A stretch of DNA of 64,000 nt from Campanula takesimana. Taxonomy: Eukaryota; Streptophyta; Magnoliopsida; Asterales; Campanulaceae. The first letter of the stretch is position 1; each line of letters opens with the position of its first letter. The translations under genes and the position numbers were made by a program. The notes below the pieces were generated by a model. The model saw only the letters and a program-made list of their open reading frames with translations, had not been told where the DNA came from and did no database searches. The stretch covers positions 97,766-161,765 of the forward strand of contig JAOWBW010001917.1 of NCBI GenBank assembly GCA_026119855.1, given 5' to 3'. Shown here piece by piece: positions 22,815 to 32,772 of this stretch.

Positions 22815-22957
22815 TGTTGGTGTTAGTGCCCTAGGCACGTTTAATAAACGTTGTAATTTTATCATTTATTCATATTAATAAAGAGATGTTTTGATTATTA
22901 TTGTAGTTCATGTTTACTTATAATAATCTCCGTCCCTTGTACTTGTTAGGTACTAGC
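22815..22957 (+). repeat. E3 3' LTR, first 143 bp (interrupted by G1)
   Basis: tgttggtgttagtgccctag and onward matches the reverse complement of the E2 LTR end. The match stops at ctagc (22953-22957), where G1 starts, and resumes at 34379. Confidence 0.92.
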
Positions 22958-23240
22958 TGTAGATACCCCGATCTCGCACCCCTTAAACAACCCTTGATTG
23001 GTCTAAGCGCGATAATTGACCTAAAATCCTAGATTTGGCGGTTCGGGACTACCGTACGCCTTATCGGTGCATCGGATGCAAAAACCGAGTCCGAATTCAT
23101 GATCAGGGCTCAAAACCGAGTAAACAGGCGTATACTTCGAAAATTGAGCGTCGGGACCCAACGGCGGGCCCCGCACCCTAGAACGCCTTTTACCGGTCAT
23201 TGCATTTAAAATTTTATTTCTTCCTTTCCTTACTTATTAA

Positions 23241-23370
23241 CATATTACAGATATGCCATTATGACCAAAATAATACGAGGAGCAACTTTTGTGTTGGACC
23301 CGCGGACAACCGGGACACCGGAACGCGCACGACGGAGCAGTTGCAAGCTGTTGCGGAGCGGGAACACGGA
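23241..23370 (+). promoter_or_regulatory. Conserved U3 block shared by G1, G2 and G3 LTRs
   Basis: Runs from the ttacagatatgcc segment through gagcaacttttgtgttggac, ccgcggacaaccgggacacc and ggagcagttgc. The same block is at 32121-32250 (G1 3' LTR), 38892-39004 (G2, minus) and three times in G3 (minus). Surrounding U3 sequence has diverged between these elements, so the block appears selected. It lies some 250-400 bp upstream of the TATA-like site. Promoter/enhancer role is inferred. Confidence 0.55.
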
Positions 23371-23948
23371 GCCAGAAAATCATGCATGTTCACTCCCACA
23401 AAACTCGGCACATGGCTGCATTAGGGGGGGGTCACATGGGCCAAAATCAACCAAGGATTGACAAGTGGCATTCAAAAAGTGGAAATTGCACAAAGTCAAG
23501 ACAACACCATCACTTTTGGCCATTTTTTCCACCCCTCTTGCATGAATTTCGGGTAAGAGGACTCTCCCCCCATACTACCCCTACTCTAGGGGCATTTTGG
23601 TCCAATAAAACTTACCTCCCTCCTCCATATACTCCTATGTTGATCCAAGAAAGGGGGGGGGGTCATTCAACACACACATTCACTACACACATTCCATACA
23701 CTCCCTCCATACACTTTCTTTCAACCAAACAACCTCCATCACCAAACCACCACTCAACCACCACTTCCACCACAACACCACAACCCCTCCACCACTAAAC
23801 CACTACTCCAAACACTTCAAAACAACTACTCAAACTCAAGCAAACCGCAACAACAACAACCACAACAACAACAACAACAACAACTTCAATCAAACAAAAA
23901 GAAGTCTTCCCTTGGAAGCAAAGGAAGCACACCACCCCCCTAATCTAG

Positions 23949-24918
23949 GTAAGTTTACTTCTTGTAAATCATAGATTTAAAACATGTAAGTTTTATATGA
24001 ATTTGTGGGAACCTAGTCAACTAATGACTAGGTCTTCCTTGCTATATATGTAATCTATGTTTTAACTTTGTAAATAAACATGTTTAATATATGCTAAATG
24101 TTCAAATATCTGTCCTAATATGTACATATATGTTTTAAGTTTATTTTGGTGTTGATTTCATGGCTCAAATCTTAAATCCATGCAAGATATGGCTCCCTTA
24201 CCCAGCTTGTGCATAATCTGCCCCCTTGCTCTTCTTTCATGATTGTTCTCATTTTTGCTCTTGTTTGTTCATAAATAGATGCATGATAATGTTAATAACA
24301 CATATATAAACGAGTTCCCAAAGTTTCATGGGTTTATTCCAAGTTTATGCCATGTTTTGATACCTATCTTCATGCCATGTTTAAACTGTCCAGTATGTTC
24401 TGTTTGCATCAAGCCTTTTGATGTGCTTTTTACTCTATCTTACCTTCATTTCTAGATCTAACTCAAAACATGAAATTTGTTCTCAAAAGACTAATAAATA
24501 TGTTCATGTTCTTGAAATAATTTTATGACCTAAGTAAAGGCCCCTTTCCATTTTATAAATCAAGTGTCTTCTCTCAGACTAACATTTCCAGATTCTGACA
24601 TGAAAATGTCAGAGGCCTTTTGATGCACTTAAACTCGTTTTATTCACGAACTGTTTTGGGTACATAATATTCAATATGTGATCTTAAAGTTTTATGTTTT
24701 GAGTTTTCTCATAATCATAGGTTATGATAGTGTAAATTGTCCGTCAAAATCTGATATGCAATGCTTTGCTGTGCTGGGCTGATTTTATGTTAATGTTTTT
24801 GGCATGAGTTAAGCATGAAATATTTATCAATAAATCCAACCAAAATTCATACATGTTATCTAACATCTTGGAAGTGAACCCCAAGCTTTAGATCTCTTTT
24901 TGGATAGGTGTTTCACAG
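23949..24918 (+). other. Probable LTR-borne leader intron, G1 5' LTR
   Basis: Donor CTAG|GTAAGT at 23949 and acceptor TTTCACAG|GTAC ending at 24918, 970 bp, T-rich. Equivalent donor/acceptor pairs exist at the same LTR position in G1 3' LTR, G2 and G3. The intron would be removed from the 5' leader before gag. Not proven without transcripts. Confidence 0.55.
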
Positions 24919-25485
24919 GTACAATCCATGGCGACCCACAGCAGCCCCGTGAACCTGGAGGATCAATCTTTCACTCGGATATTCTTTTCATGGGATTTAT
25001 CCCATTTTTTGTATATATGTATTATTTGTACAATATTCCCCCTTCCCCCTTTAATTGCTCATACTTGTATATATGATTCAAACCTTTTTTCAAAACCAAT
25101 CGGGAATCCACCCAAACCGATTCCCGGTTGCGAATTAAAACAAACGTGCCTAGACTAGGAGACTCCCCTGTACATAAACATACACGTTTTTTATAAGTTA
25201 GGACATAAAACACATTTTCAAAAGGCAAACTAAAATCAAGAGTAGGCGGAAGCATGCTAGAGACCGAAAGGGCGAGCGGAGTGCCTAACACCTTCTCCTC
25301 TCGTAACATAGCCCCCGAACCCACTTTTCAATCAAAAAGGTTTTATCTCTATTTTCCTAAATAAAATGAGGTGGCGACTCTTCTTTTTTCAAAACCAAAG
25401 TAGGGAAACCATTTTGAGAAACCGAGCGGATTCCAGCCGCGTTTCGCACGGATCCTCACGCGGGTACGGGCGCGGGCTCTCACAG

Positions 25486-25503
25486 TGGCGACTCTGCTGG
25501 GGA
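25486..25503 (+). other. G1 primer binding site (tRNA-Arg type reported for Ogre/Tat)
   Basis: TGGCGACTCTGCTGGGGA one base after the LTR end. The complement is present at 36763-36780 beside the G2 LTR. The tRNA assignment is from recollection of the Ogre family, not computed. Confidence 0.85.
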
Positions 25504-26478
25504 TTTCTTTTTTCAAAAAAGTGGGCTAGACTCAATTTTGTGTGCTTTCGCCATTATTTGCTTTTGCCTTGTATATACTTGTCCTAACTTTGTTTTACAG
25601 GTTTTTCTTTTATATGTGTAAATAAAAAGAAAAAGAAAACAAAAACAAAAAAAAATACGTGCTTTTCTTTCTTTCCTCAAAAAATCATTTTTCAAAAAAA
25701 TAGAGACCTCACACACATGCACGTTTTCGAACTTCCGACTTAGCAACCGTACAAACCTTAGGGGGTGTAGCCAGGTGAGTGAAGGGGGGTCACCGATCCT
25801 CCGATAGGGCTCCCGGTCGACATTCCCGCCCCAAAGCGCGGCTACTAGTCGTCGCTGCGGGTGTAAGCCAAATGCAAGCCATCCATCAAAAGCCTCGATG
25901 TCCGAATTTTCAAAAATGACACGTCCTCGACTTTAAGCCAGTTTTTGTCTAATAATTTCTCTTCAACCCTATGCATTCCAAAAAGGTTATTAACAACCTA
26001 AAGTGTGGATATTTTGGAACGATTGGGTTGACTCGAAATTATCAAGACCTTCACATAGACCGTAACCCGAATGGTGGATCCCAGAAAGAGTATAGGCCCT
26101 TCGCTAGGGGCTTCGGACGGCCATTAGTACAGGTGAAAAACGTTGGTCCTATACTTTGGAGACGGTATCCACTATTCCAGGATTTAATCATTGAACGTGT
26201 CAAAACAAAGCGAGGTGCTTCTCCGGCTTCCTAGGTTTTGTGCTTTGCTTGCGCTTCAACCTTTTTCGAAAACAATGTTGTTTCAAAGTCTTATACTTTT
26301 CTTCTCTTTGTGCTTCTATTCTTGTACATAAAAGAAAGCCCATTTCAAAAATTTAAACCATTCTTTTTCCAATCCATTTTTGTAGAGGGAGAATCTCGCT
26401 TCTTTTTCTAGCGCGACATTCAAGGTCAATTCCAGACATTACTTTGATCAAGGTCTACTCCGGATTCTCTCATCAAGC
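25504..26478 (+). other. G1 untranslated leader
   Basis: About 1 kb non-coding. The part 25500-26230 is homologous to the G2 leader (36163-36762, opposite strand). It includes an A-rich tract near 25620-25655. Confidence 0.6.
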
Positions 26479-27301
26479 ATGGCCAACAGCGGACAGAAAT
26501 CAGGAAATGGAACCAGGGGCTTGTCCAAGTTTAGACCAAGCCCAGAGTTTGAAGAATGGTTCGATAGGCGCCTAGAAGCCCATACAAAAGTTCTGCTACG
26601 AAACCTACACATGTTCAAACAAGGGGTGTTTGACTGCATGGATGCTTTCATGACGAATCAATCAAAACAAAATCAAATTTGGGCAGCAAAGCTGTATGGA
26701 CCAATTGAGGCAACTCCACCTGGAAATCTCTATCCGAGTGCTCCTATTTTTTCAGCCCCGGCACGTATGTCCACTCACCCTAATGTCACAGTTGAAGATA
26801 ACTGTCCAGAGCTCCCTACTACCTGGGATGAGATTATGGCTTTAGAACCTGCTCGGCAATTGAAAGGCTCCCACAGGGAAGGCCTTTCACCTGAAGAAAT
26901 GAATCCCAAGAACTTTCCACGCCGTGACCCAAGAAAGGGGAAAGATCCGCTAGTCAACGATTCAGCCACAATCAAGATCGATGCTATAGAGGTTCCTGTC
27001 ATGAACAACGTCGAACATTCTGTACCAAGGGTGGAAGGTTATACCCCAAACATCAAAAGGAAGTTAGGAACTTCGACAAGTATGATATCCCCCAATCTGA
27101 ACTTGGTTGAATGTGGAATGTTAAGCCCCCTCGAGGATTATCAGCCACCACATTATTGCCCGAAGATTGGGACCATTCTAAGTCTTGCAACTATCACAAG
27201 TTTACGGGGCATACCACAGATGAATGTTTCTCACTCCGTCTTGCTATACAGGATCTCTTCGACCTAGGGGTGATCAAGAAACCCCTAAACCAGTCTCAGT
27301 G
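26479..27301 (+). pseudogene. G1 gag remnant
   Basis: 262 codons from the ATG at 26479, with RGLSKFRPSPEFEEWFDRRL near the N-terminus, an N-terminal helical region typical of plant gypsy gag, and a Pro-rich middle. The zinc-finger-like part, CNYHKFTGHTTDECFSLR followed by AIQDLFDLGVI, is read in another frame (27111-27301), so a frameshift near 27100 separates the halves. No protease follows. An intact copy would supply the capsid and RNA-binding function; this one cannot as it stands. Identification of the CxxH...GHxTxEC motif is clear; the rest is family resemblance. Confidence 0.75.
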
Positions 27302-30300
27302 ACGTGTTGTGAAGGTTATCCTAGGGACTCACCGAGCCCCAGGAAGGAGTTCTCTTTTGTTAGGTGATGACCGCAGTTTATCAAAGCGAGAAAAATGTTC
27401 CTTTGCTGATAGTAGAAGCTTGCCGACCCGAGGGATTATGTCTCCTTTTGCTGTGAATAGGGCACACCGCCCAACTCTAATCCTTTTGCTTTCGGGCCCG
27501 TCCTAAAATGCGCTCACACTTCTTTTGCTTTCCAACTCCATGCTTGCGTGTCATCTTTTCTGTAATATATTTATTTGCTTGCTTGTCTTGTAAATACGTT
27601 TTCAGTCAATGAGCTCGCGTTATAATCAAGTGCCTTCATAATCACGTATTTTGTAAATTTGGTCCCACAAATGATTAATCTCACTTAATTAAAAGTAAAC
27701 GATAAAAAATGTGGACTAATTTTAGACTGCGATTAATTGAGGTGAGAACTAGGGTTGACAATGCTCAATGGAATTCACAAACGAAGTTCACGAAGGCGAT
27801 CGACAAAGTCATCCGACGAACGAAGATTTCTGGGTGCAATCAAGGGCATAATCAAAGAGGCCAATCAAATGGTAAAGACCGAAGATTATCACACTAATGC
27901 AAGAGCAAGTGTCGGCGATTTTCCTTTAATGTATGATGCATTGTAAATTCTCGCATATTGTATGTTTATGTTTTTGTAAAAATTGTTGTATTCCGCACGC
28001 TATGATGTTTCTTCTTGAGTGCAAAAAAAATAATAATAATAATAATCGAAAGAGAGCAAAAAAGGGGAGGTAAAAATAAAAAAAAATCGAAAGAGAGCAA
28101 AAAAGGGGAGGTCAAAAAAAAAAAAAAAAAAAAAAAAAAGAAGAAGGAGAAGAAGCATTATTCATTTATTTTGGTACATATTCCATTCGCTTTGTTATTT
28201 AATTCAATTGTTTTAGAAAGGATATTGCGACACTACAAATTCATGTGTGAGCCGTCAACGATGGCAATTGGCATTTCATTATGAAGATTTCATCACTTGT
28301 TGCACAAAGGCAAGGCATGGACCGAGGGTCCGACAATCTCATGTGACGTCATCAATTTCAAGGAGCACCGCGTATGCGAGGCCAATTTACACTAAAGAAG
28401 ATCTCGATCTTCCAACTTTGGGCAAGCACCATCAACGACGACAACGGGTGGCTTTTGTTGGAGACCAACGTGCTATACCAATTCCTTACACTTAGGGAGC
28501 CCAAGAACCAAAAAATCGTGCAGCCACCAATGGTGTGATCAATATCAAGAAAAAGAGACAACGAAGACGACATGGAGAGCACCGCGCATATGAGGCTAAT
28601 CCACATTGAAGAAGATCTCGATCTTTCAACTTTGGGCAAGCACCATCAAAGACGACAACTGGTGTCTTTATTGGAGACCAACATGCTCTGCCAAACCCTT
28701 ACACTGAGGGAGCCCAGCGGCCAAAGGTCATACAGCCTCTAATCAATCTCAAAAAGTGCGACAACGACGACAAGGACCTCCCACACACGAGGTCAACAGG
28801 CGGTGATAATTACAATTGTTTGGTGGTGTTCTCATCTCGATTTGTCACGGTCTAATCTGAGTCCAAATAAATCTTTTCTAAAAAATAGAAATTAACTTTT
28901 TGATTTTGAAGCACTTGACCATTAATGCGAATTCTAATCTTGAGTCATTGATTTCGAATGTGAGCAATTTCCTCGAGTCTAGGGGCTTCCCCCTACTCTC
29001 GTCCTTCCGTCAATTTTTTCTGCGCAAACACAATGTCAAAGATCCCACGGGATCTTTCTTTGCTTTCCCAAAACACTGGCCTTGTGCCTTCCCCAGTCAA
29101 TTCCTGTAATTTGTCACAGCAAGGGAGGCGAGGGAATGTGATCCTCTGACTCTCAAAATCCAAAATCGGGAAGTATGCTCAAATGAATGAATGTGAACTG
29201 GGGCTGCGCGTCAGGATTCAGAAATGATAGATGGGTTCCCCATTAATGCAAAACGTCTCAGGGGTAGGACAAGTCTCATAGATAGTTGGTCCTTGGAAGT
29301 TTTAACATCAAAAATCATCAGAATTTGTGAGACAACCGTCACAGATGGTTAGGTCCCTTTCAAGAGAATCATCGGAGGGAAGTTTTTCAGATTAGCAGTT
29401 TGGGCCACAGGTCACAAAGCTCAATCACCGGCAATACTGGGGGCTGTGTATAATTGGTTAATTCTCGAAGGCAGTTGATTTGCCCATCAAAGCGTCGAAT
29501 GGAAATGTGACTATCACAATGTGTGAGTTACACCCAGCAGCGAAACATCAAATCTGCAACAACTCTCAACGACAGTTAGGTCCCAAAGCAGTATGAGTAT
29601 CAAGGCATGGAGCTGCCTCGAACCGATGAACAGTATAAGAATCACCTTGGGATAGCAGTAGGGGCTTCAGAACTTATGACCGCTTTTACAAACAGCGAGG
29701 TCCTCAGAAAACGAGTCGTCAAATATGGGGCTGATCCTTGACAAAGTGGGGGCTTTCATGATTGAAGATCTGGGGGCTGATTCTGAAAAGGCACTGGGCT
29801 TCCGCAACCGACATCTGGGGGGCAAGGCAAAGTAATCCACCAGGAGAGACACCGTCGAGTAAACTTGATCAAATGGGTGTAGATAATTGACCTTTCGAGT
29901 ACTCGTTCTAGGCCTCCAACCTCGCTCCACCATATGTCTCCACCTCGACTCACATTCCTCGCAAAGTTTTCAAAAGAAAAATGCACAGTTCATTCCTTTC
30001 CCGATTTTCCCTCTTTGCACATAAACATTTTGTTCATTTTATAAAAAGCAAAGGCTGAAATGCAAGCAATGCACATGTGTCAAAAAAAAAAGAGAGAGTG
30101 TTTTCAATTCTGAAAGAAAGATAGCAAGATTTAAATTTCAAAATCATTTGCAAAGGAAATCCTCGTTTGAAGTCCTTCAATCATCAATGACAATGAGAAG
30201 TTTTTGAAGTGAAAAATGCGTGCTATGATATTACATACTTGTGAAAATATTTTGCAGGTGTTCAAATCTAATCCCATGCAGGTACCCCATCGCAAGAAGG

Positions 30301-30361
30301 GTCATCTCTAACAAATCGTCTTTCAAACAAAATGTGTTTTTCGAGTTTTTCACAAACTCGA
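27302..30361. other. G1 non-coding internal region
   Basis: About 3 kb with no recognisable pol. It holds A-rich microsatellites (28020-28140, where a gaaagagagcaaaaaaggggaggt unit is duplicated), an imperfect duplication (about 28375-28505 and 28600-28715, caagcaccatcaa...gagaccaac...gggagccca), and many degenerate short repeats of the gg(t/a)cc / gggggct kind at 29250-29830. No supported gene. Confidence 0.5.
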
Positions 30362-30398
30362 ACTACGTAAGGTCTGATTCCCGAAAGGGATACGTAGG
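30362..30398 (+). ncRNA. Two-stem GNRA hairpin motif, G1 copy 1
   Basis: ACTACG...TCCC-GAAA-GGGA...CGTAG. The outer arms ACTACG and CGTAG can pair; the inner 4-bp stem is capped by a GNRA loop. The same layout recurs eight more times in G1 and G3, always in element-sense orientation. Confidence 0.6.
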
Positions 30399-30639
30399 CA
30401 ACCTGTCACCTCAGGTCCGACCACAAAACGCATCAAAATGTTGAGAAGGGGAGCTTGACCACAAACGCCTCAAAATATCCCAAAGCAAGTTTGTTCATGC
30501 ACTCATCGAAGCAGCTCGCAGAAACCCGAGATGGCCCCCCGATAAATCCAAACAGTTCCAGACATGAAAGCATGGTAATTGGATCGTTCTCCTCAAGCCA
30601 AGAATCAAAAATCTCATCACACAGCAACTACAAAGCCAA

Positions 30640-31115
30640 AGGATCCCCCCATGGCAGCAGCTTGCAGCGTATCCTTGATTTATCAAATATGAATGTGTGT
30701 TGAATTTTAGATCATCTTGTTCCTATGATGCCATTATCATGTAATGTCATATACAATGTTGCACCCCCCATCCCCAGCATGTCATTTTCACATCCATATG
30801 CTTACCATGCTAACATCGTAATTGCGGCCACCATCACGTCAAATCTAATCATAATCTTTGGTAAAAATGTGAGTTTTTAAAAGAGAAAAGAAACTTGTGC
30901 ATCTAGGTCACAATCAAAAATCAAATGCAATTGGCACTAGCATAATTACTTTTGTGGCTTGCAAATGTTTATGCTTGAACAGGTGCGCTCCCGAGCTTAT
31001 CAACTCCGTTCCCGCTTAACAGTGGTTCACTGTAAGGCAAAGCTCAGAATCTCATCACATTGCAATCTCAAAGCTAAAGGATTGGAGCAAAACCACAACG
31101 TGCAGCGTATCCTTG
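30640..31115 (+). repeat. Duplicated segment ending tgcagcgtatccttga in G1
   Basis: About 90 bp ending tgcagcgtatccttga occurs at about 30605-30680 and 31040-31115, each preceded by an aa(a/t)ctcatcaca...gcaa(a/c)...caaagc(c/t)aaaggat stretch. A related copy is in G3 in antisense at about 46970-47045. Confidence 0.55.
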
Positions 31116-31164
31116 AATTTTCTTTCATGATATTTCTCTCGAGTGTTTGAAATGTCTTGAATCT

Positions 31165-31345
31165 CAAAAAATTTGGTTACTTTGGTCTGTTCGGCCGTCC
31201 CCCGAATTTGACCCCCCTCGAATGCTTGGTTACTCTGGTCTATTCGGCCGTCCCCCGAATTTGACATTTTCAAAATGCTTGGTTACCCCGGTCTGTTCGG
31301 CCGTCCCCCGAATTTGACCCCCCTCGAATATTTGGTTACTCTCTG
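31165..31345 (+). repeat. 53-55 bp tandem repeat in G1 3' region
   Basis: Three full units and a partial one of ttggttac...ggtct.ttcggccgtcccccgaatttgac, with an alternating tail (ccccctcgaat or attttcaaaat). It lies between the hairpin motif copies. Confidence 0.8.
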
Positions 31346-31380
31346 GTCCACTCAAGCGCTCGGGTTGGACCTCCCTCAGA

Positions 31381-31418
31381 ACTACGCCCCGACTTGATTC
31401 CCGAAAGGGATACGTAGG
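31381..31418 (+). ncRNA. Two-stem GNRA hairpin motif, G1 copy 2
   Basis: ACTACG, inner stem TCCC/GGGA with GAAA loop, CGTAG. Confidence 0.6.
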
Positions 31419-31599
31419 CAGCTCGATAACAAGAGTCTCAGTCGCCCGTTCTCTCAATCAAATTTGTTACCTCAACTCTCGGCTCAGAGATGTATGTGAT
31501 CTCACCAACCCATAAGCCGTTCATCCATTCCAATCTAGACTCAGAGATGTATGTGATCTCATCAACTCATAAGTCTATCATCCATCCGCATCCATCCGA

Positions 31600-31636
31600 A
31601 CTACGATTGGTCTGATTCTCGCAAGAGATACGTAGG
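31600..31636 (+). ncRNA. Two-stem GNRA hairpin motif, G1 copy 3 (covarying)
   Basis: ACTACG, inner stem TCTC/GAGA with GCAA loop, CGTAG. Relative to copies 1 and 2 both sides of one inner pair have changed (C-G to T-A). Confidence 0.6.
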
Positions 31637-31693
31637 AATCTCGGGTTCCCGAGTTCGACCATTTGATTGTGTTTGTTGGCTTGCTTGAGTAGA

Positions 31694-31729
31694 ACTACGG
31701 AGGCTTGATTCCCGCAAGGGATACGTAGG
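31694..31729 (+). ncRNA. Two-stem GNRA hairpin motif, G1 copy 4
   Basis: ACTACG, inner stem TCCC/GGGA with GCAA loop, CGTAG; 104 bp before the 3' LTR. Confidence 0.6.
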
Positions 31730-31819
31730 AAGCCCTACTTTGGGCTCAGCCGTCGAACCCTAGACGAGATCGGATGTCTATATTGGATCGTCGAATCCAC
31801 TTTACATCACAAGTGAATT

Positions 31820-31832
31820 CGACGAGGGGCTC
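31820..31832 (+). other. G1 polypurine tract
   Basis: cgacgaggggctc directly before the LTR start TGTAGACACC; similar tracts precede the G0 and G3 3' LTRs. Confidence 0.65.
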
Positions 31833-32732
31833 TGTAGACACCCCGATCTCGCACCCCTTAAACAACCCTTGATTGGTCTAAGCGCGATAATTGACCTAAA
31901 ATCCCAGATTTGACGGTTCGGGACTATCGTACGCCTTATCGGTGCATCGGATGCAAAAACCGAGTCCGAATTCATGATCAGGGCTCAAAACCGAGTAAAC
32001 AGGCGTATACTTCGAAAATTGAGCGTCGGGACTCAACGGCGGGCCCCGCACCTCTAGAACGCCTTTTACCGGTCATCCATTGCATTTAAAATTTTATTTC
32101 TTCCTTTCCTTACTTATTAACATATTACAGATATGCCATTATGACCAGAATAATACGAGGAGCAACTTTTGTGTTGGACCCGCGGACAACCGGGACACCG
32201 GAACGCGCACGACGGAGCAGTTGCAAGCTGTTGCGGAGCGGGAACACGGAGCCAGAAAATCATGCATGTTCACTCCCACAAAACTCGGCACATGGCTGCA
32301 TTAGGGGGGGTCACATGGGCCAAAATCAACCAAGGATTGACAAGTGGCATTCAAAAAGTGGAAATTGCACAAAGTCAAGACAACACCATCACTTTTGGCC
32401 ATTTTTTCCACCCCTCTTGCATGAATTTCGGGTAAGAGGACTCTCCCCCCATACTACCCCTACTCTAGGGGAATTTTGGTCCAAGAAAACTTACCTCCCT
32501 CCTCCATATACTCCTATGTTGATCCAAGAAAGGGGGGGGGGTCATTCAACACACACATTCACTACACACATTCCATACACTCCCTCCATACACTTTCTTT
32601 CAACCAAACAACCTCCATCACCAAACCACCACTCAACCACCACTTCCACCACAACCCCTCCACCACTAAACCACTACTCCAAACACTTCAAAACAACTAC
32701 TCAAACTCAAGCAAACCACAACAACAACAACC

Positions 32733-32772
<40 letters not shown>

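Larger units (their letters stand above)
22958..25484 (+). repeat. G1 5' LTR (2527 bp)
   Basis: Starts TGTAGATACCCCGATCTCGC and ends GCGCGGGCTCTCACA. Inside: shared U3 block (23241-23370), weak TATA-like ccatatactcc (about 23622-23632), CA-rich leader with (CAA)n (about 23850-23885), probable intron (23949-24918) and a PBS-like ggtggcgactct (25370-25381). Confidence 0.95.

Noticed and set aside
24928..25158. 76-codon ORF starting ATGGCGACC just after the predicted acceptor, also at 33817-34047
   Set aside because: Present twice only because the LTRs are copies; G2 has a different 11-codon frame and G3 lacks the ATG, so no selection is visible.
28015..28284. 89-codon Lys/Glu-rich frame
   Set aside because: Product of an A/G-rich microsatellite.
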